Shown one piece after another: positions 49,118 to 57,966 of a stretch of 64,000 nucleotides of DNA (the first letter of the stretch is position 1; every line of letters starts with the position of its first letter). A model generated the notes under the pieces. It ran no database searches and was not told the origin of the DNA. It saw only the letters and a program-made list of their open reading frames with translations. The position numbers were made by a program, and so were the translations under genes. Origin of the DNA: Nocardia jiangxiensis NBRC 101359 (GTDB lineage: Bacteria; Actinomycetota; Actinomycetes; Mycobacteriales; Mycobacteriaceae); assembly GCF_000308615.1 (NCBI RefSeq), contig NZ_BAGB01000025.1:1-64000 (forward strand), in the 5' to 3' direction.

Positions 49118-50553
49118 CCGATCACGATCGTGAAGAGATTTTCATAGACGGAAATTGGCGGCGTTCGGAGGGTGGCCTCCTCGATGTGCATTCGGCCATT
49201 ACCGGCGAGGTGATCGGACGAATCGTTGACGGCACCGCAAACGATGTTCACCAGGCGGTTGCGGCCGCGCGAGCGGCGTTCCCGGCATGGTCTCAGACGC
49301 CGCTCGAGGTCAGGCTGGGTCTCTTGTCGCAGCTGGCGAAGAAGCTCGACGAGCGAGCAGCGGAACTCACTCGGCTGATTTCGACCGAGGTCGGCACCCC
49401 GCTGCGGATCTCCACCGCGGTCCAGGTCGGACTTCCGCGACAGGTGCTGCGGAGTTACGGCGATCTGATGGATACCTTCGTGCTCGAGGAACAGATCGGC
49501 GACTCGCTGGTATTGCGTGAGCCGATCGGCGTCGTCGCCGCCATCACCGCGTGGAACTATCCGCTTCAACAGGTCCTGGGCAAGGTCGGTGCGGCGTTGG
49601 TGACGGGGTGCACAGTGGTGCTGAAACCCTCGGAGATCGCACCGCTGAGCGCGTTCGTCGTCGCCGACATGATCGACGAAATCGGTTTCCCGCCAGGCGT
49701 GTTCAACTTGGTCTCGGGTACTGGCCGGGTGGTGGGGGAGGAGCTGGTCGCCCATCCGGACATCGACATGGTGACCTTCACGGGTTCGACGGGAGCGGGT
49801 CGGCGGATCGGCGAGGTCGCGGCGCGGACCGTGAAACGGGTGGCACTGGAACTCGGAGGCAAGTCCGCCAACGTCATTCTCGACGATGCCGATCTCGAGC
49901 GGGCCGTCAAGGTAGGGGTGGCCAACTGCTTCACCAATACCGGGCAGACCTGCACGGCGCTGACCAGGATGCTGGTCCCGCGTGCCAGTCTCGCCGAGGT
50001 GGAGGAGCTCGTTCGCGCGCGGCTTGGTAAATACACGGTGGGCGATCCGCTGGATCCGGAGACGAGTATGGGGCCGCTGGCCTCGGCCGCGCAGCGTGAC
50101 AACGTGCACCGCTACGTCCGGATCGGAATCGAGGAGGGCGCGCGCCTGATCTACGGCGGGACCGACGAGCTGCCCGAGGGCCTGCCTTCGGGCTATTTCG
50201 TCAGGCCCGCCGCGTTTTCCGATGTCCGACGAGACATGCGGATCGCCCGCGAGGAGATCTTCGGCCCCGTGCTCGCGATCCTCCCGTACGACAGCGAGGA
50301 CGAGGCCGTCGACATCGCGAATTCCAGCGAATACGGTCTGGCCGGTGCCGTGTGGTCGCAGGACCGCGACCACGCCATGCGGGTCGCCCGGCGGCTTCGC
50401 ACCGGCGCGGTCGATATCAACGGCTCATTCTTCAATATGCTCGCGCCTTTCGGGGGATACAAGCAATCGGGTAACGGCCGGGAACTGGGGCACCATGGTC
50501 TGGCGGAATTCTATGAATTGAAATCCGTGCAGCAGGCTCCGGCGACGGCGTGA
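49114..50553 (+). CDS. Aldehyde dehydrogenase
   Basis: 479 residues from ATG 49114. Motifs: VVAAITAWNYPLQQVLGKVG, FTGSTGAGRRIGEVAARTVK, LELGGKSANVILDD (Glu), NTGQTCTALTRMLVP (nucleophile Cys) and EEIFGPVLAILPYD. Standard length for NAD-dependent ALDH. Tight coupling with the SDR implies alcohol to aldehyde to acid oxidation in two steps, followed by the acyl-CoA dehydrogenase 17 bases downstream. Confidence 0.9.
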   Translation: MTDHDREEIFIDGNWRRSEGGLLDVHSAITGEVIGRIVDGTANDVHQAVAAARAAFPAWSQTPLEVRLGLLSQLAKKLDERAAELTRLISTEVGTPLRISTAVQVGLPRQVLRSYGDLMDTFVLEEQIGDSLVLREPIGVVAAITAWNYPLQQVLGKVGAALVTGCTVVLKPSEIAPLSAFVVADMIDEIGFPPGVFNLVSGTGRVVGEELVAHPDIDMVTFTGSTGAGRRIGEVAARTVKRVALELGGKSANVILDDADLERAVKVGVANCFTNTGQTCTALTRMLVPRASLAEVEELVRARLGKYTVGDPLDPETSMGPLASAAQRDNVHRYVRIGIEEGARLIYGGTDELPEGLPSGYFVRPAAFSDVRRDMRIAREEIFGPVLAILPYDSEDEAVDIANSSEYGLAGAVWSQDRDHAMRVARRLRTGAVDINGSFFNMLAPFGGYKQSGNGRELGHHGLAEFYELKSVQQAPATA

Positions 50554-50570
50554 TCGGAAGGTAGCTACCG

Positions 50571-51737
50571 GTGGATTTCTCCAATGATGCAGATCTCGAC
50601 CTGATTCGAGACGGTGTGCGTGCTGTCTGCGCAAAGTTCGACGACGAGTACTGGGCCGGGCTGGATTCTCGCCATGAATTTCCGTGGGAATTCTATAAGG
50701 CGCTCGCAGACGGTGGCTGGATCGGAATCGCGATACCGGAGGAGTACGGCGGTAGCGGTCGTGGCCTGCTCGAGGCGTCGGTCATCCTGAACGAGGTGGC
50801 GGCATCCGGTGCCGCGATGAACGGTTGCAGTGCCATCCATCTGTCGATCTTCGGTATGCATCCCCTGGTCCTGCACGGATCCGAGGAGATCAAGCAGCGT
50901 TATCTTCCGAAGGTCGCCGCCGGTGAACTCCACGTGGCCTTCGGAGTGACGGAGCCGGATGCGGGCACCGAAACCCTGGCGATCAAGACGAGGGCGGTCA
51001 GAGACGGCGATTCGTATATCGTGCGCGGGCGAAAGGTCTGGACCTCGAAGGCGCAGGATGCGGATAGGGTACTTCTTCTGGTCCGCACTACCCCCGCCGA
51101 GGAATGCGCTCGTCGCACGGATGGATTGAGCCTGCTGATGGCGAATCTGCGTGACCCCGCGGTCACCATCACCCCGATCGCCAAGGCGGGCCGGAATGCC
51201 GTCGCTTCGTGCGAGACCGTGTACGACGACCTTGTCGTCTCCGCCGGCGATCTGGTCGGGGAAGAGGGCAAGGGCTTCTATTACCTGCTCGACGGGCTCA
51301 ATGCGGAACGGATCCTGATCGCCTCGGAGGCTATCGGGACGGGCAAGGCCGCGCTGCGGCGCGCTGTCGCGTACGCGAAGGAAAGAGTCGTCTACGGCCG
51401 GCCGATCGGGTCGAATCAGGGCATCGCATTTCCGCTCGCGGAGGCGTACGCGAAGCTCGAAGCGGCCGAACTGATCACCCATCGGGCGGGGTGGATGCTG
51501 GACCGCCAATTACGGTGCGGCGCCGAGGCGAATATGGCCAAGTATCTGGGTGCCGAGGCCGGTTTCCAGGCGGCCGACATCGCGATGCAGACGCATGGCG
51601 GGTTCGGGTACGCCGAGGAATACCACGTCGCGCGCTACTGGCGCGAGGCGCGTCTGATGAAGATCGCACCCCTGCCGCAGGAGCTGTTGCTCGCCTACAT
51701 CGGACACCATGTGCTCGGTCTGCCGAAGAGCTACTGA
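50571..51737 (+). CDS. Acyl-CoA dehydrogenase
   Basis: 388 residues from GTG 50571 (GGAAGG upstream). Motifs: FGVTEPDAGTETLAIKTRAV, GRKVWTSKAQDADRVLLLVR, LLDGLNAERILIASEAIGTG (helix G Glu) and MQTHGGFGYAEEYHVARYWR. The C-terminal YEGT segment is replaced by EARLMKIAPLPQELLLAYIG, so the helix G Glu is the likely base, as in branched-chain or CaiA-like members. Last gene of the operon started at 47129. Confidence 0.86.
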   Translation: MDFSNDADLDLIRDGVRAVCAKFDDEYWAGLDSRHEFPWEFYKALADGGWIGIAIPEEYGGSGRGLLEASVILNEVAASGAAMNGCSAIHLSIFGMHPLVLHGSEEIKQRYLPKVAAGELHVAFGVTEPDAGTETLAIKTRAVRDGDSYIVRGRKVWTSKAQDADRVLLLVRTTPAEECARRTDGLSLLMANLRDPAVTITPIAKAGRNAVASCETVYDDLVVSAGDLVGEEGKGFYYLLDGLNAERILIASEAIGTGKAALRRAVAYAKERVVYGRPIGSNQGIAFPLAEAYAKLEAAELITHRAGWMLDRQLRCGAEANMAKYLGAEAGFQAADIAMQTHGGFGYAEEYHVARYWREARLMKIAPLPQELLLAYIGHHVLGLPKSY

Positions 51738-51744
51738 TCGAAAA

Positions 51745-51762
51745 ATCTAACTCAATTTAGAT
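51745..51762. promoter_or_regulatory. Candidate regulon operator upstream of the GMC oxidoreductase
   Basis: ATCTAACTCAATTTAGAT has perfect 6-bp arms ATCTAA/TTAGAT and is the cleanest 18-bp copy. It ends 78 bases before GTG 51841. Confidence 0.7.
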
Positions 51763-51840
51763 GCTGATTCTGCACAGAATCTACTCAAATTTTGGTAGTG
51801 TGCGCCAGGTCACATTGCCATCGGGCGCGAAGGAACGCAC

Positions 51841-53439
51841 GTGAATAACGAGGTATTCGACTTTGTAGTTGTCGGAGGTGGTTCGTCGGGCGCGATCGTG
51901 GCCGCACGGCTCGCGGAAGGGGGCGGGCACGTGCTGCTGCTGGAAGCGGGGGGGAGCGATCGACGAATCGACGTGCGGATTCCAGCGGCTGTCGCCGTCG
52001 CGTACCAGAAGGTGAACTGGAAATACCCGGCCGAGCCCGATCCCACTCGTACCGGCCGCCCGGAAGCGTGGATGGCGGGCAAGGTGATGGGCGGCGGCGG
52101 ATCGATCAACTCCTGCGTCTTCGTTCGCGGCAATCGTGCGGACTACGATGGCTGGGCCAAAGAGGGCTGTACCGGCTGGGACTACGAGTCCGTGCTCCCG
52201 TCCTTCAAGCGCATGGAGTCGTGGGAGGGCGGCGAGAGCGACCTTCGCGGCGGTTCCGGGCCCATTTCGGTGAATACTCAGAGCAACCACGGCGAGGCCA
52301 ACTCGGCCTACCTGCAAGCGTGCCTGGAGGCCGGCTACGCGCGTAACCACGACTACAACGGCGCAACTCAGGACGGCGTCGGTTTCGCACAGGTCAACCA
52401 CCGGCGCGGGACGCGCTCGCAAGCATCGCGGGAATACCTGCGCCGGGTTGTGCTCCAGGGCGAAATAACCGTGCGGACCGATTGCTACGTGCATCGGGTA
52501 CTCACCGAGGGCGGCGCCGCTGTCGGTGTTCGTTATCGGCACAAGGGCGGCGAGTCCGAAGCGCGGGTCCGGGAAGAGGTGGTGATCAGCGCCGGCGCCA
52601 TCGGATCACCACGGCTGCTTCAGCTTTCCGGCATCGGACCGCGCGCGGTACTGGACAGCGTGGGCGTGGAGGTCGTGCATCATCTGCCGGGCGTCGGGGA
52701 GAATCTGCACGAGCACCCTTATCTCATGCAGCGGTGGCGGTCCACGATCCCGACCATCAACAAGATGCGGGCCGGAACCATTGTCAAAGCCCTCACGGAC
52801 TATGTCAGGAACGGCAGCGGCCTGCTGGCGATGACGATGGTTCAGGTTCAGTGCATGGGACGGACCGAGCCCGGTCTGGATTCACCGGATTTGCAACTGC
52901 AGTTCGTTCCCTTCGCGATCACGCGCGCGGTGGACAAGAACGGTATGTTCAACGTTCAGCCGGCCAAGGAAGAGGGCTTTCTGTCGGCATCGACATTTCT
53001 CAGGCCGCGTGCGCGCGGCACGATCACACTCCGCGATTCCGCGCCTGACTCCACGCCCCGCATCTCGTACCAGTTCCTCGCGAACCAGGACGACGTTCGG
53101 GACTGCCTGCGTGGGGTCCGCGAAGTGCACCGCGTCATGTCCCAGCCAGCGATGACCGCCATCACCAACGGGCAGCTGCAACCCGAAGCAGACTGCCGGA
53201 CCGATGCGGACTGGGAACGCTACGTCCGGCAGACGGTAACCCCGTCGTATCACCCGGTCGGCACATGCAAGATGGGTGTCGATGATCTCGCGGTGGTGGA
53301 TCCCGAACTGCGAGTACACGGCATTCGAAACCTGCGCGTCGCTGATGCCAGCATCATGCCGAAAATTACCACCGGAAATACCAATGCGCCATCCATGATG
53401 ATCGGTGAGCGCGCCGCGGAACTGATACTCGGCGCTTGA
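51841..53439 (+). CDS. GMC-family flavin oxidoreductase (choline dehydrogenase-like)
   Basis: 532 residues from GTG 51841. FAD motif VVVGGGSSGAIVAARLAEGG followed by LLLEAGG, signature 1 region AGKVMGGGGSINSCVFVRGN, signature 2 GAIGSPRLLQLSGIGP, the catalytic His in SYHPVGTCKMG and a closing NTNAPSMMIGERAAELI. These enzymes oxidise primary or secondary alcohols to aldehydes or ketones. It is probably cotranscribed with the acyl-CoA ligase 25 bases downstream. Confidence 0.88.
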   Translation: MNNEVFDFVVVGGGSSGAIVAARLAEGGGHVLLLEAGGSDRRIDVRIPAAVAVAYQKVNWKYPAEPDPTRTGRPEAWMAGKVMGGGGSINSCVFVRGNRADYDGWAKEGCTGWDYESVLPSFKRMESWEGGESDLRGGSGPISVNTQSNHGEANSAYLQACLEAGYARNHDYNGATQDGVGFAQVNHRRGTRSQASREYLRRVVLQGEITVRTDCYVHRVLTEGGAAVGVRYRHKGGESEARVREEVVISAGAIGSPRLLQLSGIGPRAVLDSVGVEVVHHLPGVGENLHEHPYLMQRWRSTIPTINKMRAGTIVKALTDYVRNGSGLLAMTMVQVQCMGRTEPGLDSPDLQLQFVPFAITRAVDKNGMFNVQPAKEEGFLSASTFLRPRARGTITLRDSAPDSTPRISYQFLANQDDVRDCLRGVREVHRVMSQPAMTAITNGQLQPEADCRTDADWERYVRQTVTPSYHPVGTCKMGVDDLAVVDPELRVHGIRNLRVADASIMPKITTGNTNAPSMMIGERAAELILGA

Positions 53440-53464
53440 TCTCAGAACTAACGGTAGGTCAGCG

Positions 53465-55186
53465 ATGACATCTTCAATCAATACCAGCCTCGAACAAATC
53501 AATCGTGAGAACGACCCTGTCGTGTCTTCTCCTGATCTGCTGCAGACGGATGCCACAAAGGGGATCGTCATGGAACTAGGCAAGAACCGATCGAACCGAA
53601 TTGTCGGTGATTGGCTGCGGGAAGAAGCGGCGCTCGACCCGGACCGGAAATTCGTCCAATGTGCGAGCGACTGGGTGACGCTGGCCGAGCTCGATCGGCG
53701 TTCGGATCGGGTCGCCGCCGGTCTGCAATCGCTTGGCGTCGAGAAGGGAGACCGCGTTGCGGTCAACCTTTCCAATCGGATCGAATACATCGTCCTGATC
53801 TACGCGATAGCGAAGACCGGCGCGATTCAGGTGCCGCTCAACACCTACCTGCGAGGCGAGTTCCTGCGGCACCAGCTGATTCAGACGACGCCGAAGATCT
53901 ATATCGGCGACAGCGCCGCGCTGGACATGCTTTCCCCCGTGTCGGCGGGTCTGCCCGTGCAGCCCCAGCCCGTTCTGGTCGGAGACGACCCCGCCGCGGG
54001 CACCCGGCCTTCCGTGCTGGATTACGCAGAGCTGGAGGCGAATTCGGCGCAGGTCATCGCGCCGGAGATCACACCTGCTGATACGTGCGCGATCATCTAC
54101 ACCTCGGGAACGACCGGCCCGTCCAAGGGCTGCGCGATCACACACGGCTACTACTGCAACCTGATCAATGTATTCGTCGACTACGGCTGGTACGAGCAGG
54201 GTGATGTGATATTCGGCGCCAATCCGCTGTTCCACTTCAGCGGTCAGACATGGCTGGTGGCAGCGGCGTTGGCTGTTCGCGGGTCCGTGATCGTGGAACC
54301 GGCGTTCAGTGCCAGCCGGTATATGGCGCGGATTCGTGAGACCGGCGCGACCGCGGCCCTGGGTATGGGCGCGATGGGCATGGCGATCCTTGCCCAGCCG
54401 CCGTCGGACGAGGACCGCACCCACAAGCTGCGGCATATCACCTTCATGCCGTCGACGGCGGAGTTCACCGAGCAGTTCGCGGAGAGGTTCGGGATCGAGC
54501 CGTTCGCGGAGGTGTTCGGCCAGTCCGAGTGCTGGCCCGCGCTACTGGGGGACCCGCGGGGCGAGCGCCGGCCCGGGAGCATGGGCAAGATGACTCCGGG
54601 CCTGCGGGTGAAGATCGTCGACGATAACGACATCGAGGTCCCCATCGGTATGTCCGGCGAAATCGTCGTTCGCCCCGACGAGCCATTCCGGCTGTTCTCC
54701 GGTTATTGGAACAATGATCGGGGCACCGTGGAGACATTCCGCAATCTGTGGCATCACACCGGCGACAAGGCGCGAGTCGACGAAGAAGGCTACTTCTGGT
54801 TCTCCGACCGAAAGAAGGATTCCCTGCGGCGCCGTGGCGAGAACGTCTCCTCGGTGGAACTCGAGCAGGCCATCATCGCCCATCCGTCCATCGCGCAGGC
54901 AGCCGTGCACGCAGTGCCGTCCGAGCTGAGTGAGGACGACATCAAGGTCTGTCTCGTCCTGGCCCCGCAATGCAAGATCGAGCTGCCCGAGTTGTTCGAG
55001 TTTTTCCGTAAATCGGTGCCGTACTACGCGATTCCTCGCTACGTCGAGTTCCTCGATGCCTTGCCGGCGAATGTGAACGGCCGAGTGCAGAAGTTCAAGC
55101 TCCGTGAGCGCGGCATCACCGAGACCACATTCGACTTCGAGAAACTGGGTCACGTCGTCGCCCGTGCGGATCGCCGGGCGAGCTGA
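53465..55186 (+). CDS. AMP-forming acyl-CoA synthetase/ligase
   Basis: 573 residues from ATG 53465; an internal ATG at 53570 matches the usual family start, leaving an odd 35-residue leader if the first is used. ANL motifs: IIYTSGTTGPSKGCAITHGY (P-loop), NPLFHFSGQTW, EVFGQSECWPALLG, HHTGDKARVDEEGYFWFSDR and the C-terminal Lys in NGRVQKFKLRERG. It activates a carboxylic acid to its CoA thioester via the adenylate. The acid would come from oxidation by the preceding enzymes. Confidence 0.88.
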   Translation: MTSSINTSLEQINRENDPVVSSPDLLQTDATKGIVMELGKNRSNRIVGDWLREEAALDPDRKFVQCASDWVTLAELDRRSDRVAAGLQSLGVEKGDRVAVNLSNRIEYIVLIYAIAKTGAIQVPLNTYLRGEFLRHQLIQTTPKIYIGDSAALDMLSPVSAGLPVQPQPVLVGDDPAAGTRPSVLDYAELEANSAQVIAPEITPADTCAIIYTSGTTGPSKGCAITHGYYCNLINVFVDYGWYEQGDVIFGANPLFHFSGQTWLVAAALAVRGSVIVEPAFSASRYMARIRETGATAALGMGAMGMAILAQPPSDEDRTHKLRHITFMPSTAEFTEQFAERFGIEPFAEVFGQSECWPALLGDPRGERRPGSMGKMTPGLRVKIVDDNDIEVPIGMSGEIVVRPDEPFRLFSGYWNNDRGTVETFRNLWHHTGDKARVDEEGYFWFSDRKKDSLRRRGENVSSVELEQAIIAHPSIAQAAVHAVPSELSEDDIKVCLVLAPQCKIELPELFEFFRKSVPYYAIPRYVEFLDALPANVNGRVQKFKLRERGITETTFDFEKLGHVVARADRRAS

Positions 55187-56014
55187 CTCCCGCTACGGCA
55201 ATTTCGTGATTGCCATATGGGCTCAGGGAGATCAACGGTGTAATCGATATCTCCAGGAGTGTCGTTTCTCAACGCAGTGGATAGCGACGCAACTCGTTGA
55301 GGAGAAGGTAATTGATCGCGATCGGGACTGCTCATCTGGAGTCGGCGTCTGCGTTGACGCTCCTCGGAGATCGAGCAGTCCCTGCGGTGTGGAACCGGCC
55401 CAGTGTGTTGAACGAGTTCGGCGTTCGCAGGCTGGCCGGCCACCCGGGTCGCAGATCCTCTTCGTATCTCGGCTGCTGGCGGTGAAGCCGTCAGGTCAGG
55501 AGCCGCTGTGAGTTTTCGAGTTCTTCGCAAGACCCAGCGCGTGCCGCACCCAGGTGGATGCAGAGATCAACGTCCGCATCAGGCAAGGCGTCGAGGCCGT
55601 GGCAGCCGACGGTCCCGCCGATAGCTTTCGATTCATCATCACCCGCTGAACCCGCACCCCGGCTCCCATCCAGGACGTGGTGAACCGGGCTGTCCAGCAC
55701 GGCAGAATCGGTGCGTCCACTCTCCCGGATTGGATGTCGGTTCTTTCACCGAGCGACTGCGATCGCCGATGGCCCGGCTGTGGTGTGCGGCATCGTTATG
55801 GCCTTGCCGACCACACCGAAGCGACCCGATTCAGCATCCCCGCAAGTATCGCAATCGTCCCCGACATCGCTTCCGCGGATTTCGGCGAGCATCCTTGCGG
55901 CCATGTGGCCGGCACCGCCGGGACCCGGGTCAAGGAGATTCATTCACCTGTGCGACACCGGTCCTGCCGGTGCCGGTTCAGGGGTCGACTTCGACAAGCC
56001 GCGCAGCGGGGCTG
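55187..56014. other. 828-bp region without a recognisable gene
   Basis: Several medium frames exist on both strands (for example 55677-56138 plus, 55746-55943 minus), but none has a start signal, a family motif or sustained coding character. GC content is a little lower at the left edge. It may be decayed coding DNA. Confidence 0.5.
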
Positions 56015-57268
56015 TCAGTGTGATGTGGCCGCCGTGGCGAGGCTCGAGAGGTGCATACGCAGATCGAACTCTGTGTCGGCGGCCTGTTCGGCAGAAAGGC
56101 AATCACCGATTGCCAGCAGCTTCCGGGACGCCATGTGATCGCCCGGGCGATTGAGCGACTCGACGCTCTGAAGTCGTCCGTCATCGAAGCAGAAGATCGA
56201 AAAACGTCCCGACTCGGGGTCGCCGCGAAAGACGAATTCGCTGGTCGCGGCGGTGAGCCCGGCAATCTGGAGCTTCATGTCGGACTGGTCGCTCCAGAAC
56301 CAGGGCACACTGCGATAGGGCTCGGGACGCCCGACGATCCGAGCCGCCAGAGCACGTGGCTGCGCAGTCGCATTATGGACGGATTCCAATCGGATGCTGC
56401 GGCCGCCGGCGAAGGAGTTGGGGCACGATGCGCAGTCGCCGACGGCGGAGATTCGGGGGTCCGCGGTCCGCAGATACTGGTCGACCACGATGCCGTTCGC
56501 GACCGGTAGTCCCGCCGCTTCGGCGAGTTCGGTATTCGGCAAGGCACCGACGCCGATCAGCACCACGTCGGCAGGAAATTCCCGGCCGTCGGCCGTGGAC
56601 ACCGCCGTGACTCGTCCGCTGGTTCCAGCGATGCGCTCGACGGTGGCTCCGAGTTCGATCTGCATGCCGCGCGCTCGGTGCGTATCGAGAAGGAAGCTTG
56701 CCATCGGGGGCGACAACACTCGTCCCATCAACCGGTCGGCGACCTCGATCACGACGGTATGCAGCCCGAGTGCGACCGCCGTCGCGGCGACTTCCAGCCC
56801 GATGAATCCTCCGCCGATCACGACGACGTTGTGGGCGCGGCCCAGCCGCTCGCGCAGATCGTCGGCCTCGGCGAGCGTCCGCAGGCCGACCACGCCGTCC
56901 AGATCGGCGCCGTCCAGAGGCAGTGTGCGGTTGCGGGCACCGAGCGCGAGCACGAGATGGTCGTAGTCCAGGGTGGTGCCTGAGACAAGTTCGACTCGAC
57001 CGGCGGTGCGCTCGATCGCGCACACTCGGTCGGGGATGCGCCGCTCGATCTCGTGGTGGTCGTAGAAAGTCGCGGGGTGCAGCCAGAGCGTGTCCCGCGC
57101 GGCTTTCCCGGTGATGTGACCCTTCGACAGCGGTGGGCGCTGATACGGCAGATGAGGTTCGTCGCCGACGAGCACGATGTTCCCGTCGAAACCGAACTCG
57201 CGGAGCGATGCCGCGGTCTGGGTGCCGGCCTGGCCGGCGCCGGCGACGATGACAGTGGGCCGCGCCAT
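56015..57268 (-). CDS. NAD(P)H-dependent ferredoxin reductase (FAD)
   Basis: 417 residues from ATG 57268, overlapping the ferredoxin stop. Two Rossmann motifs: VIVAGAGQAGTQTAASLREF (FAD) and VVVIGGGFIGLEVAATAVAL (NADH), with YQRPPLSKGHI, LALGARNR and ISAVGDCASCPN. The oxygenase-coupled type (rubredoxin/putidaredoxin reductase-like), with a C-terminal dimerisation-type domain ending in a tail FDLRMHLSS. It would pass electrons from NAD(P)H to the adjacent ferredoxin for the P450s in this window. Confidence 0.9.
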   Translation of the reverse strand: MARPTVIVAGAGQAGTQTAASLREFGFDGNIVLVGDEPHLPYQRPPLSKGHITGKAARDTLWLHPATFYDHHEIERRIPDRVCAIERTAGRVELVSGTTLDYDHLVLALGARNRTLPLDGADLDGVVGLRTLAEADDLRERLGRAHNVVVIGGGFIGLEVAATAVALGLHTVVIEVADRLMGRVLSPPMASFLLDTHRARGMQIELGATVERIAGTSGRVTAVSTADGREFPADVVLIGVGALPNTELAEAAGLPVANGIVVDQYLRTADPRISAVGDCASCPNSFAGGRSIRLESVHNATAQPRALAARIVGRPEPYRSVPWFWSDQSDMKLQIAGLTAATSEFVFRGDPESGRFSIFCFDDGRLQSVESLNRPGDHMASRKLLAIGDCLSAEQAADTEFDLRMHLSSLATAATSH

Positions 57269-57591
57269 CAGTACTGCTCCGGCACGACGCGCACGACGAG
57301 GCCGTCGAGCTCTGGGCCGAGGACGAGCTGGCAGCTGAGGCGGCTTCCGGGCAGCCGTGGGGAAGCCGTGTAGCCGAGCATCTCGTCCTCGTCCGCGCTG
57401 GGCGCATCGAGACGCTGGATGTCGTTGTCGTCGACATAGACATGGCAGGTGGCGCAGGCCAGCGTGCCGCCGCACTCGGCGACGATCTCGCTGACGTCGT
57501 TCGCCAATGCTGCTTGCATTACCGTGGTTCCGTCGGGGACCTCGACGATCACGTCGTCCCCGTCGGGACGTACGTAGGTCACTTTAGCCAC
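57268..57591 (-). CDS. [2Fe-2S] ferredoxin (putidaredoxin/adrenodoxin type)
   Basis: 107 residues from GTG 57591, chosen for GGAGGG upstream; the frame to 57633 lacks a signal. Cluster ligands: ECGGTLACATCHVY gives Cys-x5-Cys-x2-Cys, and LSCQLVL gives the fourth. YVRPDGDDVIVEVPDGTTVM is the usual beginning. It is the electron carrier between the following reductase and P450s. Most actinobacterial P450s use 3Fe-4S ferredoxins, so this 2Fe-2S pair stands out. Confidence 0.9.
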   Translation of the reverse strand: MAKVTYVRPDGDDVIVEVPDGTTVMQAALANDVSEIVAECGGTLACATCHVYVDDNDIQRLDAPSADEDEMLGYTASPRLPGSRLSCQLVLGPELDGLVVRVVPEQY

Positions 57592-57966
57592 TATTGATCT
57601 CCCTCCAGTTACCGATTCATCGGCGCACACCACGCCTCCGACGCGACGAACAACCTGCTGGTAGCGTCGAGCGGTCCGTCGGTTTAGTCTAAATCAAAAC
57701 CGAATCATTTGCACACGATCGGTCTGTGGATCCCTGTCATAGCCTGCGGTTCGAGGCGCTCGATGCGTATGGGACCTGGCGATATTGTTGGTCTGGCCGG
57801 GCTCTTGACAGTGGTTCAGGTCACGCGTACAAACAGTACTGTACCTAAAACAGCACAGAATTTTCCTCTAATGAGGCACCGAATTGGCTCTCCGTGCGTA
57901 CGGGACCCGCAGACGTACGGCGGACCGCGGTCACACATCGGCAAAACATGAAACAGGAGCTGCATC
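57592..57966. other. Divergent promoter region of ferredoxin and P450
   Basis: It holds the compound palindrome at 57679-57703. The right half (57820-57960) is AT-richer (ACAGTACTGTACC, TTTTCCTCTAATG) and probably carries the P450 promoter. ACAGTACTGT at 57834-57843 is itself a 10-bp palindrome. No small gene was recognised. Confidence 0.5.
57679..57703. promoter_or_regulatory. Compound palindrome with an embedded operator-like half site
   Basis: Outer arms TCGGTTT (57679-57685) and AAACCGA (57697-57703) are perfect complements; inside lies TTTAGTCTAAA, itself palindromic, and TCTAAATC, which matches the left arm of the recurrent motif. It is about 88 bases before the ferredoxin start and 264 before the P450. 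Confidence 0.45.

Noticed and set aside
55677..56138. 153-codon plus-strand frame after the acyl-CoA ligase
   Set aside because: Cys/Arg/Ser-rich composition typical of non-coding frames; overlaps the ferredoxin reductase 3' end.
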